Shown here in pieces: positions 12,601 through 26,900 of a DNA stretch of 64,000 bases. Each line of letters starts with the position of its first letter. Position 1 is the first letter of the stretch. The DNA lies in NCBI GenBank assembly GCA_004352715.1, contig SCFE01000048.1, positions 617,789 to 681,788 on the forward strand, in the 5' to 3' direction. Source of the stretch: Hofstenia miamia. Taxonomy: Eukaryota; Xenacoelomorpha; Acoela. The notes under the pieces are model-generated. The model made no database searches. It saw only the letters and a program-made list of their open reading frames with translations, and was not told the DNA's origin. Both the position numbers and the translations under genes were made by a program.

Positions 12601-15600
12601 ACAATCTGACGTGGCTTTGCTAAAATATGCTCAAAAGAACTATGCCAATGTTGCTCAAGTGCGTGCAAGATATAAAAAAGTCTTTGAAATTCCTTTTACG
12701 TCTTCGAATGAATTTACTGTAAGTACTCAAATTTAGCAAATGCTTTTTATGTTAACTTCTGTACATTGTTCATTCAAAAAATTTTTGATAATGATGAATT
12801 TTTAAATATAGACATCTGAGGAATTCAGGGAGTATTTATAAATAGATAAGGCTGTATATTAGATTTATGGCTATAATATTATTTTGAAAACCACAGCAGA
12901 AATACGCATAATGATATGTCGCGTTTTGCAATTGAACTGTTTATATATAAATCTGGCATTTTTTTCAATAGATCGCTCATTAAATTTTATTGGTATAGAG
13001 TCTTTAATTGTTGGCTGTATATAATTTATTCAATTTCAAAAAATTAATTATCAAAATGGCATCACAAAAAATAATACTATATTATAAAAATCATGCTTTC
13101 CGCAGTTTTAAAATGATGTTTTGAAAAACAACTACTATGTCTAAAGAAAGTATTTTTTCATATAAACTACACCCCGGCGGTAAGGGGTTTTTGCAGACGG
13201 TACGGCATGAATTGAGTACTGTAAGCAGAATATTTCACAGAAGCTTACCTAAGTGGGTTTCGTCAAAAAACAGGGTCTGAAAAAACTTCATTGAAAATGA
13301 AAATACTTTCAGTTTTGTGGTCAGGTGAACATCTTTCACGTCGCTCAGTCACAGCATTGTTCGAGTTACCTTGCTCAGCAAAGTAATCGGTCCATAGGCC
13401 TATGACCGGAACAGTACGTAAAACCGTCATTGTTACATAAAAATTTTCCTCCAAATAGGAAGTCTGAATAGAGATATGCTAGAAAATTATAGGCTTCTAA
13501 CGAAATCTATATAGGTTTGAAATGAGAAAATGTATATCAACTACCAAAATTTAATAATTTGCCACCATCTTGAAATTTTCACTCTATATTCTAGATTATG
13601 ATTTTTAAATTGGCAAATGAGGCGAATTATAGCTATGTCGTAATGGCAAAGGGATCAAGTGAAAGTATTATTGATCTTTGTTCCAGTGTTATGATCGAAG
13701 GCAAAGTGCAAATGTTGGATCATTTTCACCGTGATTCATACATGCGGGCATATTTGGATCTTGGCAATTTTGGTGAAAAAGTTCTAGGTATATTGAAGAT
13801 TTTTTAAATATATATATATAATACAAGACTTCATTTATTCTTTTACAGTTTACCTTCAGTTTTTGAAATGACGTCGTCCGTAAGAGTAGAAGTTTTATTT
13901 TAACTAAGAACCCAAAAACATAATTGATGCAGTTAAGTTATAGTTTAGGGGTAGAATTATTTATCTGATCTTATAGTTCTTCAATTTGAGTATTGCATTT
14001 TTCTAATTAATCATGTAATTCACAAAACACAGTAGTTCTTAAAATATACATTTTCTTGAATTGTCACAAATTGTTTTATAAAAATATGAGTAACGACCAT
14101 TTGAACAATAAAATGCGTTAAGAAATGCGTGATGAAAATCTTCATGAAAATCCTAATTCTGACAATTATGTATTTGTAGACATTTTTAATATTTTTTATT
14201 GTTCAGTGCCTGAATGTATGCAGTGGGAGCCCTACCGAAAAAAATATTTATGCGAGCTATTCGGCGGACCATTTTTAACTAATCTTGGAAAACAGTACAA
14301 TTTATGTAATTTTCACGTTCTCTTTGCAGCCTGATTTATATGAAGTATTTCTCAATTCTAAATGATCCGAATTGAGCTGCAGCTCCTTATAGCCCCTTGG
14401 TTGGGTCTCCGTATGATATATACGTACATATTTTTTCCATTTTCCATATGATTTAAAATTGACGTTTCATAAGTTTCAGTTAATTTTTTTCAGTCTCGTT
14501 TGAATTTGTATGTGTCGTATAATCACATTTGTTACTTCAATAGTCTCGGACAAACCTAGATAAAGCTTTATTTCCGACAATTTCATTTGGCTAGATTTTT
14601 CTAATTGCACCTTACTATTTATTTTAGAAAGTATTAAAAACCATAACCTAGTATTTGACAAATATTTGAAATTTCTTCATTTGATTATGCATAATATTAT
14701 TTTCTTTAAAATTTTGCTTGTACTTTTATCACAATCTAAAGTGAATGATAGATATCTGATCATTAATAATTTCAGTATCTAAAAATATTTTATTGTCCAC
14801 TTGTTTTTTTATTCTAATTCAAATGTCAATCATTAAACTTTGTTTCATTTTTCGTGGATATGCTCAGCAATGCCTCAATGTACAATTGATACTAACAATT
14901 ATTTTTCTCGGTGGGTACCACAAAATTACGAATTAAATATGTGATTGAACGATTGTTCAAATTAATACAATTAGTGTTTGCTATATTAATGCAGCCGACC
15001 ATCATTGAGCCATTCAAATGTTGGTTAGTGTAAAATCCAATGGTAAAAACAAACGAGCTATCGTTAGAAAGCAAACCAAATTTGAAGTAAAATGATTATT
15101 TTAGCGTTTTCGCAGATATATTTATCAGCATCAGAATATCCCAATAACTATGAATTCGACGCAACAAAAATGAACTTCCCACTGTCAAATCACTGCTTGA
15201 TTGGTCTTATGTCTTTATGCGATCCTCCACAGATAGATGTCGTTGAATCAATATCAAAATGCAAATTGGCAGGCATAAAGGTAAGGCAATTGCTAGCTGA
15301 TTCCAAATTTACTTATTGTTTCAAAATTTGCCATAATTTCTATTGAATAAATTTTCGGGTTGTAAACAATATATTTCAAGTCCTATTTCAGTATTTGTCA
15401 ATTAAATGGCCGCTGTTCAATTATAGCAAACAAAATCACATGTAGACGCAGTGATGTCACTTTAAATATTTTTACAGGAAAATTTATATTTAAAGGAAAA
15501 TATACAAATTGAAAGGATCATTTTAAAGGATCACACTATTTAGAAAGGATTAAAAACTATATATTACAAAACATGCGAATTAAATTTAAAATCTAACAGT

Positions 15601-18600
15601 TCAAATTGCAATCAAAGCTTAAGGGTTTTTTATAATCTATTACCCTAACTTAGGTATAATGCGTTAAAAAATGCATAAACAACCTCAGTTTGTTACTATG
15701 TTCATGTAGTTTTCGATTTTTTCGTTTCTACATTCATGTGTGGCTATGGGTAAGGTGGATTTATTCCAGCTTGAAAAACACAATATTAAATGGGTTTTTG
15801 CATAAAATTTGTAAGCATATTAGTCTTTGTAAATTTCGCAATGAATGCATTTCCAGTTTTAGTATTCTTAAGAGCATTATAAGATATTGCATGGGACATT
15901 ATAAAATCTTGTTTTATAAAATCTTGCGGTACCATTACAGCAAGTGAGAACTTAAATGAAGTCGTGCATCTTTCGATAATATTACACTCCTTTACATTTA
16001 GTCTTCTTTGAACTGAATAGTTCACCATTTTACTTAGGTAGTTATGGTAACTACAGATCATCCAATTACAGCAAAAGCCTTCGCAAAGAGCTTAGGAATA
16101 ATATCAGAAGCAAGTGAGACTGTTGATGAAATTGCTCATCGACTGCATCTTCAATCTGGAGAGTTTAATCCAAAGTAATGTTTCACATCGAATAATTAAG
16201 GTTTTAATACTTACTTTAAATTATAGCGAAGTTTGTGCCTGCATTCTCCATGGAAATCAATTGAAGAATCTCAGTGAAGAAAGACTGGATGATACTATCC
16301 GTCACTACAATGAAATTGTTTTCGCACGAACTACTTCTCATCAGAAACTTCAGGTCGTGGAAGCATTTCAAAGATTAGGCGCCGTAGTTGCTGTCACTGG
16401 CGAAGGAATTAACGATGCTCCTGCTCTAAAGCGAGCAGACGTAGGTACAAGTTTCTAATGAGCAATTTCATAGCGATTTTGTGTAGTAATCTAAAATGCA
16501 TATTTTGTAATCCGTCTCAGCATAAACAGCAGGATTCTTAGTGGGGTTAAGCAACAAGATATCGGGACATTAGAGATATCGTTTGAATGTCTTGAAAATG
16601 CTTCTTTTTACAAATTAAATTATTCAAATATTATTGACATCCCAAGGACGTGCAATTGACAAGATTAAACCAAATTTTACTAGTATCTAACACAGGCTAA
16701 AGACGAAAGATATGCATAAAAATATGAATTTATATTTATATTGGGAAGTAAGTATATGAATGCTAAAAAATATATTAATTTACATCAATTATCAGAAAAG
16801 CAAAACTTCTACGCATCAGAAATTTTAATAGCTAACATTCAAATGAATGTAAGAATAATTTATGCAAAATTTCAGCAGTAAGTTGGAGTTGTTTGCAAAC
16901 TAGTAAAACTCTATTTGATTTTATGCTCTTTTATGTTGTTTCCAAAAAAAATTATTTAAAATTCTAATGACAATAGAAACTTTTAATTTCAATTTATGTT
17001 GGTCACAGTTATTACCAATTTGTTTAAGAATTTATTGAAGGATATTTGTAAACCGATTGAACATTTTTAAAATTGTAATATTGGCTAATTTATTTAAAAT
17101 ATCAATCCTATCAGTTCTGACTTAGTAATTAATTTTCTTGTCCATGAATATTTGTCTTGTGTATAGTTTCTTTCTGATGTAGTCAAATGCATCTGTGCAA
17201 AGTAGTAATATCTATTGAACCTAAGCTATAATCTTATAATATATGTAAGTTTGTGGTAGTATAATTTGTTGAATAACGGATTAGCTGCTATATAACTTGC
17301 ATACATTCTTATAACACTTTATGTCACAAAGTCAAAATTTATGAGACTTGCTGCAACAAAAATTTTAACTGGGATGTCCTCTGGATATACCGGGTGTGCC
17401 AAAAGTCACGTAGTTTTTTCATGTTTTTGTCGAATTGATAAAGCTCACTCAAATGTCAGGACATATATACAGGGTGCGGAGAAAGTTCCCGACCCATTTT
17501 TATTTTTTACATTAAAGATATTATTTATTTATTAAATTTATCGATTTATATCTCATTCTCTTCCTATAATCATATACTTTAATGTTACAGGTCTAAAATT
17601 TGATAAATTAGCAGTGTCTTTTGTAAAAATGAGTCAACGTGAGGCTATTATTCACTTACACTGCGCGGGAAAGACAAATCCAGAGATTGTTAAGGAGTTA
17701 AAAGCACCAAAATCGACTGTTAGAGATGCTGTTAAACGTTACCAAGAACTGGGGACAACAGGTGATCGAGCCAGGTGTGGACGACCTCGCACTGCACGCA
17801 CTCCAACCAAAATCAAATGCATTAGGGAGCGGATAAGGAGGGACCCCAAGCGGAGCATGAGAAAGATGGCTAAGAGTTTGGATATCGACGAAAAAACTGT
17901 GAGAACCATCGTCAAAGAAGACCTCAAGTTGTCCCCTTACAAAATGACCAACAGGCAACAGCTCACGGACTTGCAGAAACAGAAGAGGCTGGATAGATCA
18001 AAGATTCTTTTGAATGCAATGAAAGATGGCATGCAGGCTGGTGAGATCGTCTTTTCGGATGAGAAANNNNNNNNNNNNNNNNNNNNNNNNNNNNNNNNNN
18101 NNNNNNNNNNNNNNNNNNNNNNNNNNNNNNNNNNNNNNNNNNNNNNNNNNNNNNNNNNNNNNNNNNNNNNNNNNNNNNNNNNNNNNNNNNNNNNGCTGGT
18201 GAGATCGTCTTTTCGGATGAGAAAATTTTCACAGTGGAGGCCAAATTCAACTCCCAGAACGACAGAATTTTGGCAAAAAGTGCTGACAGTATCCCTCCAT
18301 CCATAAAGACTGTTTACCGTCTCCAAAAGCCTGCCTCTGTGATGGTTTGGGCTGCCATCTCTGAGAGTTGGAAATCTCCTCTGATTTTCGTCAAAGAGGG
18401 CGCTAAAATTAACGCAAAATCGTATATCGAGGATATTTTGACTCCAGTACAAGTCGAGATGAAGAAGCACTTCAAAGATAGGCGTTTTACCTTTCAACAG
18501 GACGGTGCGCCATCGCACACAGCGAATAAAACTCAGGATTGGTGTGAGCGTCACTTTCCTGCGTTTTGGAGGAAGGAATTGTGGCCTCCTTCATCGCCTG

Positions 18601-21600
18601 ACCTGAATCCTCTGGACTTTTGTGTGTGGTCCATCTTGGAGAAGGAAGCGTGCGCTACAGCTCATGATAGTACGGAATCACTGAAGAAGTCCCTCGCGCG
18701 ACAATGGGCCAAAATTCCACAAGAAACGTTCCGTGCCGCAGTAAAGAGCTTTAGAGGTAGACTCGAGAGAGTAATCGTCGCCAAAGGTGGTCATATTGAA
18801 AAATAATTGGTAGAACTGTTAAATGGATTTATTGAGATAATTTGTAATAAATTTTGTTTTATTTCCCCCATCACAACTCATTAAATTAACATTTTTAAAT
18901 GATCGGGTACTTTCTCCGCACCCTGTATATACATATTTATTTCATGAAACAGGACCCGGGTTTGTGAAAAGTGTAGCTGTAGCTCATCTTCCATTTATTC
19001 GTTCTTTTTATTGGTTTAAGTTATTTGGAAAGAAATTGTGGAACACTCGACTTTTCATGCACACCACAAGTAATAATCCATAGGTGATAAATCTGGGGAG
19101 CGGTTCGGCCATGCTTTGGAAAATCCTAGAGTTTTTATTCGTGTATCGGGTAGTTTAGCACACAAGAAATCCCGGGCCGCTTTTAAAAAATGAGGGGCGA
19201 GCAGTAGGTGATTCAGAGGGGGGATCCCGGGATGGATCTCCAACAAGATTTTTGGTAAAACCAGTCCCGATCTAGTCGCAGATACCTAGGCCCGATCCTA
19301 CCTTTCACGAAAAATGGCTTATTTTCCTGAAAAAAGAACATGGTTGTATTCTGTTTTTCGTCCATATCAGGAACTACAAAAAAGGATTCAGTCGAAGAAT
19401 TACTGAGCTAGATAGAGTAAACTCGACATGTTAACACAAATAGTAATTTCGGGGATATATATATATATATATATAATGTAACGTGGGAATTGAAAAAAAA
19501 ATCTATATTATAGGGATACAGCCCCACCAGAAATTCCTAGATCCGCCACTGGCAGCGAGCCATCTTCATGGAATATCACTTGATTAATCAAATGTCTACG
19601 TCGCAGTTGTGGATTTCCAACATATAGCGATAGTTGTCACCTGGCACTGTTCACTGTAAATCCAATCCAAATATACAGGATTTTTTTTGCACGCCAAATA
19701 ACACAATTCTTTCGGTGCACACGGAAAATAAGGCTTGGTCTATTCACCAAATGGATTTCAAAATGTTATTTCGGTTCAATAAAATTGGACATATTGGACT
19801 GGTTTCAGATTTGAGTTAACTGCAGCTTGTAAAGATAGAACTGAAGTTCTTCACGCAGGATACGGCACACACTTCATTTTGGAGATGCCATTTTTACCGA
19901 CAGCTGGGCTGTAAAAGCCACGCCAGAGACTTTCCTTTTGTAGATGCTGCAACCTCTGAGATCATTTGTCCTCAGCAAGAGTTTGGCAAGTCAAGGACTG
20001 ATCCGGTATCTTCGAATCAATAGTCAGACGGCTAATTTTTGTGGCACAAAAGGATCAGCTTTCACTCCATGTGTGGTTTTACAAGCACCTAAGATTACAG
20101 CAATTGCTAGAATAATATACTTTAACATATTCGATTCTCTGCTGTAAAATCACACTCATCTTTCCAATATCAAACGATGTTCTGAAATTTTGTTAAATTG
20201 GTTTTTCCTGAGTCACTCATAGCCTTATCAAAACTGCATTATTCGCTCAGTTTGCTGAGCCACAATTTTTCAATATCAATCACAATTCTTCTGAGACACT
20301 GTGGTAGTAATTTGACCTTAGTATATATATATATATATATATAAATATCTTAATATTGACATTTCTTATATGTTTAGGAATTTGTCTTGGTAATATGGGC
20401 TCAGATGTAGCCAAACAATCATCCGATGTAGTTCTCCTTGATGACAGTTTTTCTTCACTTGTTAAAGGAATTGAATATGGTCGTCTTCTTCACATCAATT
20501 TAAAAAAAGGAATTGTTTTTTTGTTAGCATCAAACGTCGCACAAATGGCTCCAATATTTTTGGCAGTCATATACAATATGCCACAGCCAATGTCAATTTA
20601 TAGCATTCTCTATATAGATTTGATCCATAATTTATTACTTTCAGTGGCACTGGTATGGGAGCTACCTGAACAAAATCTTCTTTCAATTGCACCAAGAAAT
20701 CCCAAAATTGAAAGTATTATTAGCAGCAATTCATTTATCGTTGCGTATGGTATTATTGGTAATTATTACATATTAATAATATTTTAATGTAATATCAGAT
20801 ACTAGGTTTAATCGAAGGTGTTTCTGTGATACTTGTCTATTTCATGACTTTTGCAATGCATGGTTTCTTGCCCATTAATCTGATTGGAGTTGGCAAGATG
20901 TGGGACGATATGAACAAAAATGATTTGCTAGACTCTATTGGACAAGAATGGGTAACTATAGCAATTATAAGAAAATTTCTATTTTTGTATATATACTACC
21001 TCCGTCCCATAAAAAATCGGCATTTGTAAGAATGCAGGCATTATTATTTTACTACTTCGTTTAACTGCGCAAATAACTAAACCACAAGATATTGTTCATA
21101 ACTGTAACTGCCTTCTCTTACCGGAATAAGGAAGTTTCATTGAACCCGCTCGCTCTTTGATTATTTCTCTCAACCGTCGGCTTGGTATTCCAAACACTTA
21201 ACAGTGTATTCTTATCAGTTCTGAAATACCTTTCTTCCACAGCATACCAAAACTCATAACGTGACGTTTTTGCACTTTTTTCAATATTGGCTGATAGACT
21301 GTGAAAAAACCCAAATCATTTCCGTTGAAAACTGCATTAATAGCATCAACTAAGCTATGTTCCACTTGTCACCAGATAGCGTTCTTGGTATAATAACAGG
21401 AGCGTTTTCTCATCGTTGTTATGTTGACGTTTCATGATAATCAATAAATAACAATTAATGAATTAACTTTCTGCGAAAACATCAAGAGCTCATATGAAAA
21501 ATCAATCCCGCTCTTTTTTGGGAGGAAGGTAGTATATATATATATATATATATATATNNNNNNNNNNNNNNNNNNNNNNNNNNNNNNNNNNNNNNNNNNN

Positions 21601-21652
21601 NNNNNNNNNNNNNNNNNNNNNNNNNNNNNNNNNNNNNNNNNNNNNNNNNNNN

Positions 21653-21686
<34 letters not shown>

Positions 21687-23358
21687 TACTGGCCAAAAGT
21701 TTGGGAACACTTTTCAAATATAGAAATTTTTGTAGTTTACACTAAAAAACGCAATGTAGAAACAATATAATAACACAATGTAGAAACAATATGATAACAC
21801 CATGTAGAAAGTAAATAGTTAATTCAGAAAAACTCACTAATATTTTGTATGCCTGCCATTATTGGACAAACACGCAGCAATGCGATTTGACATTGACTCG
21901 ACCAGCTTTCTACAATAATCATCAGTAATCTCTGCACCATACCACTTTAATTTGCTCTTTCAGATCTTCAAGTGATGTGCATTGGCGCTTCCTCAAACAG
22001 TTTTTGATGTGATGCCAGCAATTTTCTATGACGTTGAGGTCTGGGGAATTTCCCGACCAGTTCTCAAGCAGCTGAAAGTCTTGTGATGCAAGCCACTGTT
22101 TCACAACTTTAGCGCTGTGGCAAGGAGGACCATCTTGTTGTAGTAAGATGTTCCGCGAAGCTGCATAAACATGGGAACTTTCTCTTTAATTATTTTGAGG
22201 TAGGCCTTGGCTGTGACTGCCTCGTTGTGAGGAACAAAATGAAGACCAGTACGCGCATTCGCAGTTATAGCACCCCAAATCATCACAGAAGGTGCTGAGC
22301 GGCCAGTTTGTTGCGTGTAATGTGTGTTGAATATTTGGTTTCTTGGTCGCCGAACGTTTGTCCAGTATGATGAAAACTGGCAAATCTTGGATTCGTCACT
22401 AAACATAACTTGATGCCACATTTCATGGGTGTAGTGTTGGTTCTTTGAAGACAATCACGGTTTGGCTGCCGGTTTGCACGATATAAGGTCAAAGGGGTAG
22501 TATTCGATCGACGCCTAATGGTGTGTGTTGATACATTCTGCACTACCGCACCTAGATTTGCTTTGAATTCAGAAGATGAAGCGAATTGTTGATTAACGAG
22601 TAACGGTGAATGAGACGGTCAGTCTGAGGGTTGTCACTTTTGGTCTTCCAGACTGCTTGCGAGAGGAAAAATTTTTGCAGTTGCTCATAGCGAGTAACAC
22701 TTCTGAATACTGAAGATACTGACTCGCCCATTCTAATAGCTATAGCGCGATAATTGTACCCCTCCTCGTACAAGATATGAATTTGAGCATTCGTTGTTGG
22801 TGAAATTTCACTACCACGGACCATATTTCAAACTATAATGATAGTGCTTTTTCAATGAAAATGTATTGTGTGTAAATCTAAAATTGTGTTAATTTGATTG
22901 GCTAAATGAATCTGTTGTAAATTCAAAGAAAAAATTGGGAATTCCAGGAATTTTACGATGTTTCCAGGAAATAGCATAAAACAGCTTTAGACAGGTTACT
23001 GTTCCCAAACTTTTGGCCAGNNNNNNNNNNNNNNNNNNNNNNNNNNNNNNNNNNNNNNNNNNNNNNNNNNNNNNNNNNNNNNNNNNNNNNNNNNNNNNNN
23101 NNNNNNNNNNNNNNNNNNNNNNNNNNNNNNNNNNNNNNNNNNNNNNNNNNNNNNNNNNNNNNNNNNNNNNNNNNNNNNNNNNNNNNNNNNNNNNNNNNNN
23201 NNNNNNNNNNNNNNNNNNNNNNNNNNNNNNNNNNNNNNNNNNNNNNNNNNNNNNNNNNNNNNNNNNNNNNNNNNNNNNNNNNNNNNNNNNNNNNNNNNNN
23301 NNNNNNNNNNNNNNNNNNNNNNNNNNNNNNNNNNNNNNNNNNNNNNNNNNNNNNNNNN

Positions 23359-23394
<36 letters not shown>

Positions 23395-23623
23395 ATATAT
23401 ATATATACTTAAATCTCGCTTTCTGTACTATGGAAATGTCAATTTTGGCACACAGAGAGCAAGGTAAATACAAAATCTCATAGTACAGAGAGTTATAAAT
23501 CCATGAATATTCAGGAAACAAAATTTTTGCTGCTAAAAATATGAACAAAGGCATTAAGCGAAAATGAAGTTAATAAATTTTTTTGGCAACTTTGATTTTT
23601 CAAAAAATATGCGGCCCAATACC

Positions 23624-23669
<46 letters not shown>

Positions 23670-23862
23670 CTTATATCACTTTCTCTGTACACCTCACTCT
23701 GTGTGCACTTTAGTAACAATCCTAGGGCGTTTTTGCTTTATATAAACATCAATATCAAATGTTTGTGTGAATAACCACTAGAATACTTAATAAATAAATA
23801 TAAACATGATAAAATTGAAGCTATCTAACCCGGACATTGTAAAATATTAATGTTTGCGTTCA

Positions 23863-23900
<38 letters not shown>

Positions 23901-26900
23901 TATTTATTTTTTCGAGGGGGCCTATAAGGAAGTGAGGCGAGTTGAGAAGATCCTAAAAAATTGTATGCAAAGCAGACTTAGAATTATTCTCAATTGAATG
24001 CATTGAAATTGCAGTATGCAAAATCAATATTATATTGATGATGAACACGGCTGACATAAGGCAAAGTAAAAAAGGCTGACGTTTTAAATACCATAATATC
24101 ATCGAACATTAAAACGTATGAAATAAAATGTCTTACTTGGCATGCACTCAATATTTTTAAAATTCATTTTAAAATCATATATTGGACTCCTATGCAAATA
24201 CAAAAAAATGAATTCATTACAAAATATGTTCACATTAAACCTGTCAAAATGATGTTTGTGAATGTTGCAAACAGCCAACGCACTCAGACGATTTTTCCCA
24301 ACGTGTTTCGTAGCTACGTCTTTCTTCTTCTCAGAGTGCTAAATGATGGTTCAGCACTTGCTGTAGTCGCTGGGAATATTAGTAGCAATTTCATCATTTT
24401 TGTCATCTGAAGAAATATATTCAAATTAGATGGTTTACTACTTTTCAAAATTTTCAGAAAGTCATTGAATGTAGTTATTTGCGTTGGTATACTGCTTTGT
24501 TTGACCAAAGTTGGTACCATGTGCAAATCCTGACATAACTCGTCAAAATCTACATCCCGGAAGTAATCTTTTCATATATTTATTTCTGGGAACTCACCAC
24601 TGCTAGCCGTTACCAATTTCATCACACACTATGAAACAATCATCAAATTTTTTAACAATGGAGTTTTTCATTCTATTTTACACACCAAAATATGTAGAAC
24701 AGAACTTGTCTTTGTGCGAATCATGATAATTTTTTGAATCAGGATTCTCACCCAGCCATTTTGGAAGATGCTTTGTGAAGGTTTCTTGAGAGCCACAGAG
24801 ATCATGGAATTCCTTAAATGCATTGGTCTTATTGCATATTTCAAACTACCAATCACATATGTCTTAGGCTGAAATTTGGAAGCCAAGAATTCACAATGAA
24901 ACATTTAATCCCACAAAGATATCAAACTTTGTCAACACTTTCAAAAATCCTTCAGCTTTTGATCACGCATTGGTGTATGAATGATCTTGAGATAACCGAT
25001 ATTATAGAGTAGAATCATCCACCATGCTATTTTATGCTCTAATATATCGAACTTATCTATTATCTGGCTCGTTTAGTAGGAGGAGCTCCAATCTTACATG
25101 ATTTGATTACTCATTTAGCGGTTAACCTGTGTTTGCCTTAATGTAAGTATTGCAATTTAGGTAATCTTCACTGCATCCGACAAGTGGGCATCTGCCTGAC
25201 TCTGATCCATTCACCAGCAATTCATCCACCCAACAGCTTTGATTCCAATTTGCCACTATCTCTGCTCAGGGACATAGATTTTGTGTAGTGCTAATAACAG
25301 CAATAACACAATTAAACTTAATATTGATTTGATTAAACCACTCTAGTAACCTTTGTGTGTGCTTTACAAGTATGGAAGTAACTAATGACAATACCTGCTT
25401 ACAAGTAACTAAATAGAAAGATAACATAGCAGCTTCCTAACTGACAATTGATTAATAAATGATATGGTCTCTTATTAGTCAATTATAGTCTACAATTAGG
25501 ATCAAAAAAATTAATAAAGTTAATTCCTACAGTTAGCTATATTTCCTTTTGAAAGTTTGTTACTACATGCAAACTGAATTCAATCGATTGTGGCTCTTAT
25601 TATTGTGTAATGAAATGTAGTAATTCATTCTTACAGTGTAAAATACTGCCCATGAGGGAATGTATTGTATTAATTGAATATTCAAAGCTGCAATCCGATA
25701 AGTAAACAAAATGTTGACATCAAGAACATTATACAGTTATTTTATGGGAAAGAAAGATTGGAAATAATACGCATTAACATGCCACGATTATTTCTAAATA
25801 GCTACGACAACATTCCCTACTCGTCATTTTGCCCCCACTCTACCCTATATTTAGACAGACTCATTTGTTTATTTACTAAAAATGTTTAGTATACAAAAAA
25901 CACCTGTAATGAATTAATTTTTTACACGTGGGCCAGACTGCAGCAATACATTTATCCAGTTAATTAATATTGCAATAATTGGTTGCCTGCACCTAATTAA
26001 CTAAATTTCAACAGATGTACTTGGAATGCACACGCATGTAAATCTAATGAGTTTTATCAGTATCCTATTTGCTACATAGCGCACAAGCTTAGTATTGGTG
26101 GTTGACTGTGGTTTTCAATTGCAGGACAATTAAACCAAGTAAATACTGAAGAGAGCCAGGCAGCAAAAAGGATGTTTTACCCACATTTGAATATAATGCA
26201 TAAGCGTACGATGATTTTATTTCGTGATTTTAAATAGAAAAAGACAATGCATACAGCATTTCACGTCGAACTATGGAACTTATTTGCATCAATCAATTAT
26301 CCCAGCCTCATCAAAGGTGTAATGACATAAAATATCAGATTTTATTAAAATATTTTCATCTTGATAGTGCTCTTGACATCTTCCTATGCTCGTCCAATAA
26401 AGTGATGCTATATCTTAATCCTATTCAACCTGGTTTCTCTTGGGCTTCTCAGGTACGGCGCGAGGGATTTCCTCCCCTCACCCTCTATCTAACACTGGAT
26501 TGGATTATCGATATTGAAAGAAACTTTGCACAAGGATTTCTCAAATCAGTACCATCAATTTGCTATCTTCTGCAGTTTAATGCTATCATTACTTATGATG
26601 ATGTCATCAAATCTAAAAATTGTGAATTTTTTTGAAATATATTTATCCTTGGTTTTAGCAGTTGGGAATGATGAAATTCATTAGAATTCATTCTTCACTT
26701 ATCGCATAACTTTCTTGTAAAATTTTCATAACTTTTTTCATACTAAAAATAATAACTAATGTTGCAAATATTGGAAGATTTATAAACCCGTTTGAAAACC
26801 ATTACCATACATATGATTAGAGGATTTTGAAAATTTCTATTATAGAGGGTTATGAACTCCAATAAAACTGAGGAAACGTCACCAAGTCTCGTTAAATATA

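Larger units (their letters stand above)
16445..20377 (+). other. ATPase intron 13 with nested transposons
   Basis: 3.9 kb intron. Contains a DD37D maT-like transposon (17,470-18,925), an older mariner-superfamily relic (about 19,020-19,260), two TA microsatellites and about 900 bp (19,260-20,150) that looks like degraded repeat but matches no family I know. Confidence 0.7.
21684..23020 (-). mobile_element. Tc1-like transposon (DD35E), inactivated
   Basis: The left end starts CAGTACTGGCCAAAAGTTTG at a TA. The right end, GTTCCCAAACTTTTGGCCAG, is its inverted repeat and is cut off by an N gap. The minus strand carries broken transposase pieces: an N-terminal HTH region ([20 protein letters not shown]), a middle with FSDES and VMIWGAI, and a C-terminal part with [18 protein letters not shown] and [12 protein letters not shown] count 35 residues between the second and third catalytic acids. 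At least two frameshifts separate the pieces. Confidence 0.88.

Noticed and set aside
13263-13454. Minus-strand 63-codon frame in the less AT-rich patch of ATPase intron 9
   Set aside because: I could not link it to a family or to splice sites; kept only as a composition note.
23013-23483. YIYIYI peptides near TA repeats
   Set aside because: Translation of TA microsatellites and N gaps, not protein.
25674-25889. 71-codon frame in ATPase intron 15
   Set aside because: No recognisable similarity, AT-driven composition, and the frame is not kept in the diverged copy near 57.2 kb.
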